From contig JAUIJH010000047.1 in assembly GCA_030431335.1 (NCBI GenBank), positions 1-32,760 of the forward strand: DNA of 32,760 bases, read 5' to 3'. The DNA comes from Alphaproteobacteria bacterium. GTDB lineage: Bacteria; Pseudomonadota; Alphaproteobacteria; Rhizobiales; Amorphaceae. The translations under genes and the position numbers were made by a program. Below the pieces are notes generated by a model. It saw only the letters and a program-made list of their open reading frames with translations. It was not told the DNA's origin and searched no databases. Position 1 is the first letter of the stretch; every line of letters starts with the position of its first letter. Shown piece by piece: positions 14,252-22,100 of the stretch.

Positions 14252-15655
14252 ATGCGCGCTTTCTTTGCTTTGGTCTTTCTCGCCCTCTTCACGGTTGGTG
14301 CGGCCGCGCAGAGCTGCGGCGCGCTCAAGAGCCAGCTCGCGGCCGCCGAGGCGGGCAGCCCCAACGCGGCGGTGGTCGCCAGGATCGAGCGCAAATCCCG
14401 CTCCTATGGGTGCGACAAGCCGGCCGGCCGTGGCCGCAGCTCCGCCTGCGCCGGTATCGACGCGCAGTTGCGCCAGGCGAAGGCCGGCGGCGTCAATCGC
14501 AGCCGCGTGCGCCGCCTGCGCAGCCAGATCGACACCCACTGCACCGAGCAGAAATCGTGGACCGAGGCGTTGCGCGTGGGCCCGCGCCGCGAATCCAAGG
14601 GCAACCGGCGCGGCAACTTCATCACCCGCCTGTTCGGCCGCAACGGTGACGACAGCGAGGGCTTCGCCGAGGCCGAGGTCGATCCGCGCACCGTCCAGCC
14701 GGCCAAGGGCGTGGAGCGCGTCGATCTCGACACCGGGCGCGCCAGCGGCGGCGGCAGCGGCAGCTCGGGCGGCAACTATGCGGCGCTCGCCACCCGCTCC
14801 GGCGGCGCCAAGGGCAGCAGCCGCACGGGCAACCAGCGCACCATGTGCGTGCGGCTGTGCGACGGTTTCTATTTCCCCATCAACAACCACTCGCACAGCG
14901 ACAACTATTACGACGAGCTGGCCATGTGCGTCGGCCGTTGCCCGGGGGCGGACGTGTCGCTCTACGTGCACTCCAACGGCGTCGCCGTCGAGCAGATGCG
15001 CTCCACCATGACGGGCGAGGCCTACGTCCACCTGCCCACCGCGTTCGCCTACCGCAAGACGCTTTCGCCCAGCTGCAGCTGCTCCAACGGCACCCAGCTC
15101 GTGCGCGGCGGCGAGGAGGCGCCCAAGGTCGCCCTCGCCAGCGCCGCCAGCACCGACGGCGGCTTCAGCGACACCAAGGACGAATCGCGCTGGACGCCGT
15201 TCCGCGCCATCTACGACAGCACCGGCGCGCCCTTAAGCGCGTCCACCACCAGCCACGGCACGGTGTTTTCCGAGCGGCCCTCCGCCAACTCGGGCGCCCT
15301 CGCGGCCAACCTGAGCGGACCGCCGGCGCCGCCCGACGCGGCCGAAGGCACCCCCTTCGATCCCGCCAGCAACGCGGCGCGCCCGGTCGGCCCGCAGTTT
15401 TTCACCAAGAACGTCGCCGAATTCGCGGCGCGCAAGGGCAACCGCCTGTCGCGTCGCGGCCAGGTGGTGGCCGCGCCCATCATCATCACGGTGACGCCGC
15501 TCAAGGATCGCGACGATCCGGCCGCCGGGCGCCAGCCCGAGGCGCCCGCCCCCGCCGCACCCGCCGTCCAGGCCGAAGCCGATGCCGATGCCGAGGAGAT
15601 CCCGCCCGGCACCGCCGCATTGGCCAAGCCGCTGCAGACCGGCTCCGGCGGGTAG
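14252..15655 (+). CDS. DUF2865 domain-containing secreted protein
   Basis: A 467-residue exported protein of unknown function. The signal peptide is MRAFFALVFLALFTVGAAAQ. Two tandem Cys-bounded helical repeats follow (about residues 22-54 and 66-97, pattern C-x2-L/I-xx-QL-xxA...C). A Gly/Ser-rich linker comes next, then the DUF2865 core (about 197-280) with MCVRLCDGFYFPI, CVGRCPGADVSLYV, LPTAFAYRK and SCSC. The tail is Ala/Pro-rich and low complexity. The paired cysteines suggest disulfides in the periplasm. The ATG at 14252 gives a clean signal peptide and sits 8-11 nt after AGGGATGG; the upstream ATG at 14240 has no room for a ribosome site. A repeat begins right at its stop codon. Confidence 0.86.
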   Translation: MRAFFALVFLALFTVGAAAQSCGALKSQLAAAEAGSPNAAVVARIERKSRSYGCDKPAGRGRSSACAGIDAQLRQAKAGGVNRSRVRRLRSQIDTHCTEQKSWTEALRVGPRRESKGNRRGNFITRLFGRNGDDSEGFAEAEVDPRTVQPAKGVERVDLDTGRASGGGSGSSGGNYAALATRSGGAKGSSRTGNQRTMCVRLCDGFYFPINNHSHSDNYYDELAMCVGRCPGADVSLYVHSNGVAVEQMRSTMTGEAYVHLPTAFAYRKTLSPSCSCSNGTQLVRGGEEAPKVALASAASTDGGFSDTKDESRWTPFRAIYDSTGAPLSASTTSHGTVFSERPSANSGALAANLSGPPAPPDAAEGTPFDPASNAARPVGPQFFTKNVAEFAARKGNRLSRRGQVVAAPIIITVTPLKDRDDPAAGRQPEAPAPAAPAVQAEADADAEEIPPGTAALAKPLQTGSGG

Positions 15656-15706
15656 AGCGATCTGGGCTCACGCGTGTTCGCCCAGACCGCTCCAGCTTTT
15701 CTGCCG
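15655..15706 (+). repeat. Dispersed intergenic repeat, copy B; possible terminator hairpin
   Basis: GAGCGATCTGGGC and GCCCAGACCGCTC form a 13-bp stem with one G-T pair, and the loop contains CACGCGTG. The hairpin is followed by CAGC and TTTT. It abuts the DUF2865 gene stop and can serve as its terminator. The sequence repeats that at 10304-10352. Confidence 0.7.
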
Positions 15707-15804
15707 GCGCTCTCGCTCTCAGACGATCCAAGGCACGCGCGAAAATGCCCGCCGAAGGTCGGCGCCCGCGGCCGCCGTTCCGCCCTCCCCGAGGGCGGGG
15801 CGTG

Positions 15805-17172
15805 TCAGCGCCGCGCCGCCGCCGCCAGCCGCTCGGCCGCCCGGTCCATGCCGATGAGCGCCAGCCACGGGCCGAGCTCGGGGCCGGCGGTCGCCCCCGT
15901 CAGCGCCTTGCGCAGCGGCAGGAACAGCGCCTTGCCCTTCGCCCCGGTCTGCGCGCGCACCGCCTTGGCAAGCGAAGCGAACGCCTCCTCGCCCCACGGC
16001 ACGGTCTCCAAGGCGTCGGCCGCGGCGGCGACAACGGCGCGCTCCTCGTCCGCCAAGGGCGGGCAATCGGGATCGGCCAGCAGCGCGTCCGCGCTCGCGC
16101 TCGCGCGCCAGGCCCACACCGCCGCCTCCTTGCGGAAGGCGACGTTGCCCCGGATCGTCTGCCAGAACATCGCCTGATCCATCGCCGGGTCGGCCAAGGT
16201 CGGCGCCGCGTCCGCCGCATCGAGCCCGTGCACGATGGCCGCGTTGAGCCGCCTCAGCTCGGCCGGGTCGAACATCGCCGGCCCGCGCGAGACGTCGCCG
16301 AGCGCCACCGTCGAGGCCAGGTCGGCGAGGTCGGCGGCCGGCGCCACCGGGTGCGACGTGCCCACCAGCGCCGCCAGCGAGGCGATCGCCATCGGCTCGT
16401 AGCCGTCGGCGGCGAGCTGGCGGATCGACAGCGGGTTGTCGCGCTTGGACAGCGGTTCGCCATCGGAGCGCGTCAGGAGGTTGTGGTGGGCGAAGGCGGG
16501 TGCCGGCGCGCCCAGCGCCTCGAACAGCGCGATCTGCACGCCCGTGTTGGTGATGTGGTCCTCGCCGCGCACCACCGTGGTGATGGCGAGGGCGATGTCG
16601 TCCACCACCGAGGTCAGCGTATAGAGGTAGCTGCCGTCCTCGCGCACCAGCACCGGGTCGGAGATGGCGCCGAGGTTGACCGTCTGCGGCCCGCGGCACA
16701 GGTCCTCGAAATGGCGCGCCCCCTCGGGCAGCTTGAAGCGCCAGTGCGGGCGCCGCCCCTCGGCCTCCAGCGCCGCCCGCTCGGCCGGCTCCAGCGCGAG
16801 CCCGGCGCGGTCGTAGACCGGCGGCAGGCCGCGGGCACGCTGGCGCGAGCGTTTGCGCTCCAGCTCGTCCGGCGTCTCGTAGCAGGCGTAGAGGAGGCCG
16901 GCCGCGCGCAGCCGGTCGGCCGCCGCGTCGTAGTCGGCCAGCCGCGCGGACTGGCGCTCCACCCGCGCCGGCACCAGGCCCAGCCAGTCCAGATCGGCGG
17001 CGATCTGCGCCACGAAGCGCTCCTGCGAGCGCTCCACGTCGGTGTCGTCGTAGCGCAGCACGAAGGTGCCGTCCGTGCGCAGCGCCAGGAAATAATTGTA
17101 GAGCGCGGTGCGAATGTTGCCGAGGTGGAGCTCGCCCGTCGGCGAAGGGGCGAAGCGGACGATCTCACGCAT
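15805..17172 (-). CDS. gltX: Glutamate--tRNA ligase
   Basis: Class I aminoacyl-tRNA synthetase of 455 residues that charges tRNA with glutamate. RFAPSPTGELHLGNIRTALYN carries the HIGH-type signature as HLGN (residues 16-19). FVLRYDDTDVERS, VVRGEDHITNT and the KMSKS-type motif LSKRD (241-245) are present. The helical C-terminal anticodon-binding part is full length. HLGN and the LSKRDNPLSI form are closer to the second, GltX2-like type found in bacteria with two GluRS genes than to the HxGG type. It may therefore be one of two paralogues, possibly with a different preference for tRNA-Glu or tRNA-Gln. Its ATG overlaps the nadE stop by 8 nt, so both are cotranscribed. Confidence 0.94.
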   Translation of the reverse strand: MREIVRFAPSPTGELHLGNIRTALYNYFLALRTDGTFVLRYDDTDVERSQERFVAQIAADLDWLGLVPARVERQSARLADYDAAADRLRAAGLLYACYETPDELERKRSRQRARGLPPVYDRAGLALEPAERAALEAEGRRPHWRFKLPEGARHFEDLCRGPQTVNLGAISDPVLVREDGSYLYTLTSVVDDIALAITTVVRGEDHITNTGVQIALFEALGAPAPAFAHHNLLTRSDGEPLSKRDNPLSIRQLAADGYEPMAIASLAALVGTSHPVAPAADLADLASTVALGDVSRGPAMFDPAELRRLNAAIVHGLDAADAAPTLADPAMDQAMFWQTIRGNVAFRKEAAVWAWRASASADALLADPDCPPLADEERAVVAAAADALETVPWGEEAFASLAKAVRAQTGAKGKALFLPLRKALTGATAGPELGPWLALIGMDRAAERLAAAARR

Positions 17173-18814
17173 CGCGGTAGCGATTGGTGATCGGCCAGCG
17201 CCGGTCGCGCCCGAAATTGCGCGGCGAGATCTTCACGCCCGGCGCGGCCTGGCGCCGCTTGTACTCGGCGATGTGCAACAGATGGTCCACCCGCTTGACC
17301 GTCGCCGGGTCGTAGCCGGCGGCCACCACCTGCGACACGCTCGCGTCATCCTCGATCAGCCGGCGCAAGATGCCGTCCAGCGTGTCGTAGGGGGGCAGCG
17401 AATCCTCGTCCTTCTGGTTCTCGCGCAGCTCGGCCGTGGGCGGCTTGTCGATGATCCGCTCCGGGATCACCACTCCCTCCGGCCCCAGCCCGCCCGGGGC
17501 CGTGTGCCCGTTGCGCCAGCGGCACAGGCGGAAAACCTCGGTTTTGTAGAGGTCCTTGATCGGGTTGAAGCCGCCGTTCATGTCGCCGTACAGCGTCGCG
17601 TAGCCGACCGACACCTCCGACTTGTTGCCCGTCGTCACCACCATGCCGCCGAACTTGTTGGAGACGGCCATCAGGATGGTGCCGCGCACGCGCGACTGCA
17701 CGTTCTCCTCCGTCACGTCCGGCTCGCGGCCGGCGAACAGCGGCCCCAGCGCCTCCGTCAGCCCCTCCACCGCCGAGGCGATGGGCACCGTGTCGTAGCG
17801 CACGCCCAGCCGCTCGGCCACGTCCGCCGCATCCGACAGGCTCTCGCTGGAGGTGTAGCGGTAGGGCATCATGATGCAGTGCACTTTGTCGGCGCCCAGC
17901 GCGTCCACCGCGAGCGCCGCGCAGATCGCCGAATCGATGCCCCCCGACAGCCCGATGACGACGCTGCCGAAGCCGTTCTTGTTCACATAGTCGCGCAGGC
18001 CCAGCATCGCGGCCGACCAGTCCGCCGCGTCCGTGTCCGGCAGCGCGGCGAGCGCGCCCGCCTCGGGCTCCCACCCGTCGCCCGTGCGCGCCATCGTCAC
18101 CGTCTGGGCGAACGGCTGGAACGCGGGCAGCTGCGCGCGCAGCGTGCGGTTGCTCGCCAGCACGAACGAGGCGCCGTCGAACACCAATTCGTCCTGCCCG
18201 CCCACCTGGTTGACGTAGAGGAGCGGCAATTCGCACTCCACCACCCGCGCCAGCGCCACCTGCATGCGGATGTCCTGCTTGGCGCGCGTATAGGGCGAGC
18301 CGTTCGGCACCACCAGGAACTGCGCGCCCGTCTCCGCCAGGCACTCGCACACGTCCTCGATCCAGATGTCCTCGCAGATCGGGAAGCCGATGCGCACGCC
18401 GCCGATGTCCACCGGACCCGGCATCGGATCGGCGGAAAACACGCGCTTCTCGTCGAACACGGCGTAGTTGGGCAGCTCCACCTTGTGGCGCACCGCGTGG
18501 ACCTTGCCGTCCTTGAGGATGGCGAAGGCGTTGGTGCGCACCCCGTTCTCCAGCCAGGGCGTGCCTATGCCGATCGCCGGCCCGTCCGCGCAGGCCGCCG
18601 CCAGCGCCCGCACCTCGGCCATCGCCTCCTCCACGAAGGCCCGCTTCAACACGAGGTCCTCCGGCGGGTAGCCGGTGATGAAAAGCTCGGTGAACACCAC
18701 CAGATCGACGGCGCCCGCGTCCCGGACGGCCGCCTCGGCCATCGCGCGGTTGCCCTTCAGATCGCCCATCACGGGATTGAGCTGCTGCAACGAGAGTGTG
18801 AAGCGGTCGCGCAT
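17165..18814 (-). CDS. nadE: Glutamine-dependent NAD(+) synthetase
   Basis: A 549-residue two-domain enzyme for the last step of NAD biosynthesis: deamido-NAD + glutamine + ATP to NAD. The N-terminal nitrilase-type glutaminase has Glu 43 (FTELFITGYPPEDL), Lys 111 (RHKVELPNYAVFDEKR) and the nucleophile Cys 147 (PICEDIW). The C-terminal synthetase has the PP-loop SGGIDS (290-295), TTGNKSE and GGFNPIKDLYKT. It ends with the KISPRNFGRDRRWPITNRY tail usual for bacterial glutamine-dependent forms. The ATG at 18814 begins with the conserved LQQLNPVMGDL segment close behind. It precedes and overlaps gltX. Confidence 0.96.
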   Translation of the reverse strand: MRDRFTLSLQQLNPVMGDLKGNRAMAEAAVRDAGAVDLVVFTELFITGYPPEDLVLKRAFVEEAMAEVRALAAACADGPAIGIGTPWLENGVRTNAFAILKDGKVHAVRHKVELPNYAVFDEKRVFSADPMPGPVDIGGVRIGFPICEDIWIEDVCECLAETGAQFLVVPNGSPYTRAKQDIRMQVALARVVECELPLLYVNQVGGQDELVFDGASFVLASNRTLRAQLPAFQPFAQTVTMARTGDGWEPEAGALAALPDTDAADWSAAMLGLRDYVNKNGFGSVVIGLSGGIDSAICAALAVDALGADKVHCIMMPYRYTSSESLSDAADVAERLGVRYDTVPIASAVEGLTEALGPLFAGREPDVTEENVQSRVRGTILMAVSNKFGGMVVTTGNKSEVSVGYATLYGDMNGGFNPIKDLYKTEVFRLCRWRNGHTAPGGLGPEGVVIPERIIDKPPTAELRENQKDEDSLPPYDTLDGILRRLIEDDASVSQVVAAGYDPATVKRVDHLLHIAEYKRRQAAPGVKISPRNFGRDRRWPITNRYRDA

Positions 18815-19136
18815 TCCGATCCCTTGGCGGCAAGAAAACCTCAGCCGCTACTAGAGCCTGTCACGCCCCGACGGAAGCGCCGGGCCCTCGGTTTTTTTGC
18901 CCGGCGCGCACTTTCGCCCCCGCCGGCGTGCCGGCGGGACGAACGTCGGAGCCTGCGATTGCCTCGCGCACACCCCGGCTCCGGCTGTTCGATGGGCGAG
19001 CCCGTCGGCTCGCGCCGGCATGATGCCATGGCGGCGCGGCGGGCTCCAGATCCGCCGGTCGCCGCATGATCCAGCCCCGTGCGCCAGCCTCGAACCTTAC
19101 GCGGGGATGGTGCGCTGGGGATCGTTACCGGAGGCC
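18815..19136. other. Palindrome-rich non-coding gap
   Basis: No gene is seen. It contains three inverted repeats: GCGCCGGGC/GCCCGGCGC with a T-rich 13-nt loop (18877-18907), CCCGCCGGC-GT-GCCGGCGGG (18919-18938) and GCGAGCC-CGTC-GGCTCGC (18996-19013). They lie downstream of the dehalogenase-like gene and upstream of nadE, both on the minus strand. They may end transcription or be REP-like sequences. No clear nadE promoter is recognised. Confidence 0.5.
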
Positions 19137-20021
19137 TCAGCCCCGCAGCCGCTGCGCAAACCCGATCAGCGCCTTCGACAAGGCGTCCGGCGCGTCCTCC
19201 GGCACGAAGTGGGCGGCGCGCAGCTTCACCCGCTCCTGGTGGTTCCAGGTGCGGCAGAATTCCAGCATCGGCCCGGTGCAGAAGGTGCCGTACTCCGCTT
19301 CCACCAGGAGTTTCGGCACGTCGCTGCTCTTCAGCCAGCGGCCGTATTTTTCCACCAGCGCCGCCATGTCGGCCGGCTCGCCGGCGACGGGGATCTGGCG
19401 CGGCAGGTCCAGCATCGGCCGCCTGCCCTCGCCCGGTTCGTTGAAGGGGGCGCGGTAGCGGGCCAGCGCCGCCTCGCCGAGCCGGGCCAAGGTCGCGCGC
19501 GGCAGCACCTTTTCCAGGAAGATGTTCTCGTCCAGCACCAGCTTTTCGCCGTCGGGCGAGCGCACCGCCTTGAACAGGTCCTGCGCCTCCTGCGACCAGG
19601 CGCCCCAGTTCGGCAGCGGCCACACCAGCGCTTCCATGTAGACGATGCCGGCGACGCGGTTGGGGAAGCGCCGCGCCCACTCGAAGCCGAGCGCCGCGCC
19701 CATGCCGTGCAGCACCAGGATCACGTCCTTGTAGACCTCGAGCTGGTCCCACGCGTGGTAGAGGTAGCGGGCCTGCTCCTCGAAGGTGTAGCGCATCGGC
19801 CCGGTGCCAGGCAGCTTGTCCGACCCGCCCATGCCGATGAGATCGACCGCCACGCAGCGCCCGTACTCGGCCAGGCGCGGCCCGATATTGCGCCACAGAT
19901 ACGATGAGGTGGGGTTGCCGTGCTGGAACACGATGGGCGAACCCTGTCCCAGCTCGGCATAGGCCATCTTGCGGTCGAAGACCTCGATGGTCTCGTTGGG
20001 GAGGAAGGTGGGGCCCGTCAA
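19137..20021 (-). CDS. Haloalkane dehalogenase-like alpha/beta hydrolase lacking the catalytic Asp
   Basis: A 294-residue protein that follows the DhaA/LinB family along its whole length: FLPNETIEV, FQHGNPTSSYLWRNI (with the halide-binding Asn), DLIGMGGSDKL, FEWARRFPNRVAGIVYMEA (Glu 130, the usual acid) and AAHFVPEDAPD (His 271, the usual base). At the nucleophile elbow, where the family has HDWG, this protein reads HGMG (residues 105-108). The nucleophilic Asp is thus Gly 106 (codon GGC at 19704-19706) and the halide-stabilising Trp is Met 107. Halide-displacing catalysis by the known mechanism should be lost, so it is a pseudoenzyme or has another activity. It starts 22 nt after the DAHP synthase gene and is probably cotranscribed with it. 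Confidence 0.87.
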   Translation of the reverse strand: MTGPTFLPNETIEVFDRKMAYAELGQGSPIVFQHGNPTSSYLWRNIGPRLAEYGRCVAVDLIGMGGSDKLPGTGPMRYTFEEQARYLYHAWDQLEVYKDVILVLHGMGAALGFEWARRFPNRVAGIVYMEALVWPLPNWGAWSQEAQDLFKAVRSPDGEKLVLDENIFLEKVLPRATLARLGEAALARYRAPFNEPGEGRRPMLDLPRQIPVAGEPADMAALVEKYGRWLKSSDVPKLLVEAEYGTFCTGPMLEFCRTWNHQERVKLRAAHFVPEDAPDALSKALIGFAQRLRG

Positions 20022-20043
20022 AACGGCCCACCTTCCCGCCCGG

Positions 20044-21420
20044 TCAGGCGGCCACGCGTGTCGCCCGGTCGCGCTTCTCGGCCTGCAGGTTTTCCGCGAT
20101 CAGGAAAGCCAGCTCGATCGACTGCTCGGCATTGAGGCGCGGGTCGCACTGGGTGTCGTAGCGGTCGGCCAGGTTGTCGGCCGTCACCGGCCGCGCGCCG
20201 CCCGTGCACTCGGTCACGTTCTTGCCGGTCATCTCGATGTGGATGCCGCCGGCATGGGTGCCCTCCGCCCTGTGGACGGCGAAGAACGACTGCACCTCCT
20301 TGAGGATGCGGTCGAACGGACGCGTCTTGTAGCCGGACACAGAGACCGTGTTGCCGTGCATGGGATCGCATGACCAAACCACCTTGCGCCCCTCTCGCTC
20401 CACTGCGCGCACCAGGGCCGGCAAATGATCCAGGATCTTGTCGGCGCCGAAGCGGCATATCAGCGTCATGCGGCCGGGCTCGTTATTGGGATCGAGGATG
20501 TCGAGCAGCTCGATGAGGCCGTCGGGCGTCAGCGAAGGGCCGCACTTCAGCCCGATCGGGTTGCGGATGCCACGTGCATACTCCACGTGGGCGTGGTCAG
20601 GCTGTCTTGTGCGGTCGCCGATCCAGACCATGTGGCCGGACGTGCAGTAGTACTCGTCCGTCAGCGAATCCATCCGCGTGAACGCTTCCTCGTAGCCGAG
20701 CAGCAGCGCCTCGTGGCTGGTATAGAGGTCCGTCGTCTGCAGCTGCGGCGTGGTCGAGGGGTGGATGCCGCAGGCGCGCATGAACGCCAGCGTCTCGGAG
20801 ATCCGGTCGGCCAAGTGGCGGTATCGATGGCCCTGGGGCGAGTCTTCCACAAAGCCCAGCATCCAGCGGTGCGCGTTGTCGAGGTTGGCGAAACCGCCCT
20901 GCGCGAACGCACGCAACAGGTTCAGCGTCGCCGCCGACTGGCGGAACGCCATCTCCATGCGCTGCGGATCGGGGATGCGCGCCGCTTCGGTGAACTCGAT
21001 GTCGTTCACGATGTCGCCGCGGTAGGACGGCAGCGACACCCCGTCGCGCGTCTCCATGCCGGAGGAGCGCGGCTTGGCGAACTGGCCCGCGATGCGCCCC
21101 ACCTTGATGATCGGCGAGGCGGCGGCGAACGTCAGCACCACCGACATCTGCAAGAGCACACGGAAAAAGTCGCGGATCGCATCCGGGTGGTGCTCCGCAA
21201 ACGCCTCGGCGCAGTCGCCGCCCTGAAGCAGAAAACCGTTGCCGGCGGCCACTGCCGCCAGGTCTTCCTTCAGAGCCCGCGCCTCACCTGCAAAAACGAG
21301 GGGCGGATAGGACTTCAGACGCGCTTCCATCGCGGCAAGGGCGTCCATGTCCGGATACTCCGGCAACTGCATTGCCGGCTTATCACGCCAGCTCGAGGGG
21401 CTCCATTTTCCAGCATTCAT
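20044..21420 (-). CDS. Class II 3-deoxy-7-phosphoheptulonate synthase
   Basis: First enzyme of the shikimate pathway, condensing phosphoenolpyruvate and erythrose 4-phosphate to DAHP. The protein has 458 residues, the plant/actinobacterial/alphaproteobacterial type II length. Signatures are [30 protein letters not shown] (metal ligand Cys 70), the [11 protein letters not shown] block, [19 protein letters not shown] (metal His), [15 protein letters not shown] (metal Glu) and [10 protein letters not shown] (metal Asp). All catalytic residues are present. The ATG at 21420 has GGTGAAG upstream. The dehalogenase-like gene follows after 22 nt. Upstream, TTGACT near 21490 on the minus strand is a possible -35, but its -10 is poor. 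Confidence 0.95.
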   Translation of the reverse strand: MNAGKWSPSSWRDKPAMQLPEYPDMDALAAMEARLKSYPPLVFAGEARALKEDLAAVAAGNGFLLQGGDCAEAFAEHHPDAIRDFFRVLLQMSVVLTFAAASPIIKVGRIAGQFAKPRSSGMETRDGVSLPSYRGDIVNDIEFTEAARIPDPQRMEMAFRQSAATLNLLRAFAQGGFANLDNAHRWMLGFVEDSPQGHRYRHLADRISETLAFMRACGIHPSTTPQLQTTDLYTSHEALLLGYEEAFTRMDSLTDEYYCTSGHMVWIGDRTRQPDHAHVEYARGIRNPIGLKCGPSLTPDGLIELLDILDPNNEPGRMTLICRFGADKILDHLPALVRAVEREGRKVVWSCDPMHGNTVSVSGYKTRPFDRILKEVQSFFAVHRAEGTHAGGIHIEMTGKNVTECTGGARPVTADNLADRYDTQCDPRLNAEQSIELAFLIAENLQAEKRDRATRVAA

Positions 21421-21530
21421 TGCACTTCACCAGTACTTCCTGAGCGCTCGCATTCCACTCCATGACGGCGCGGCCAAAATATAAAAGTCAAAGCGACAGC
21501 ATCTCGTCCCGCCGGAGTGCGGCCGGACGT

Positions 21531-22100
21531 CTAGACGCCGCGGCTTTGTGTGCCGACCGCCGCGCTCGCGTCAACTGATTCAAGCAGTGCGTCGACTTTT
21601 ATTTGTTCAGCACTGCTCAGGAGTTGGGCACGCGGGTAGTTGGGCGCGGCGCGATCGTCGACGATGGGCACGTGCCAGCCCTCGGTCGTGGCCATGAAGC
21701 GGGCCGCCCCATCCTCGCCGAACTCGCGCAAAAAGCCCTGCAAGGTCACGTCGATATACGACATGTGAATTGGATGATGCGCGTCGCCGAAGCGGTCCAC
21801 CTCGGCCCGCGCGCGGAACAGGATCACGTCCGGCTCGTCGTCGAGGTGGAGGATGTCGTAATTCTTTTCGCGCGTGCGGATGATCGGCCACACCAGGTCG
21901 TCGAAGCGCACCACCAGCCCGTCGATGATCGCGTCCGGGTCGGGCACCACCGACAGCGCGCACGCCCCGCCCCTGGCGCCGACGCTGGAGGCGCGCCACG
22001 CCCGCCGCCAGCCGCGCACCGTCTTGGGGCGCACGTCGATGTGGGGCGGCAGCGTCCCCCGGTTGACCAGCGAGCCGTAGCCGAAGATCGCGACGCTCAC
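21531..22100 (-). CDS. Gamma-glutamylcyclotransferase-like protein
   Basis: A 189-residue protein with the glycine-rich substrate loop of the GGCT/ChaC fold at its N-terminus (IFGYGSLVNRGT). In the middle, RTREKNYDIL (Glu 78) resembles the REKxGY catalytic segment of ChaC enzymes. Members of the fold cleave gamma-glutamyl peptides, including glutathione, to 5-oxoproline. The GTG at 22100 overlaps the stop of the glutathione reductase gene (GTGA), so the two are translationally coupled. That context supports a role in glutathione or gamma-glutamyl metabolism. The C-terminal half (YIDVTLQGFLREFG...WHVPIVDDRAAPNYPRAQ) is a family extension of unknown role. The exact substrate is inferred, not shown. 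Confidence 0.8.
   Translation of the reverse strand: MSVAIFGYGSLVNRGTLPPHIDVRPKTVRGWRRAWRASSVGARGGACALSVVPDPDAIIDGLVVRFDDLVWPIIRTREKNYDILHLDDEPDVILFRARAEVDRFGDAHHPIHMSYIDVTLQGFLREFGEDGAARFMATTEGWHVPIVDDRAAPNYPRAQLLSSAEQIKVDALLESVDASAAVGTQSRGV

Noticed and set aside
19137-20021. Calling this gene an active haloalkane dehalogenase
   Set aside because: The nucleophilic Asp and the halide-binding Trp of the HDWG elbow are absent (HGMG).
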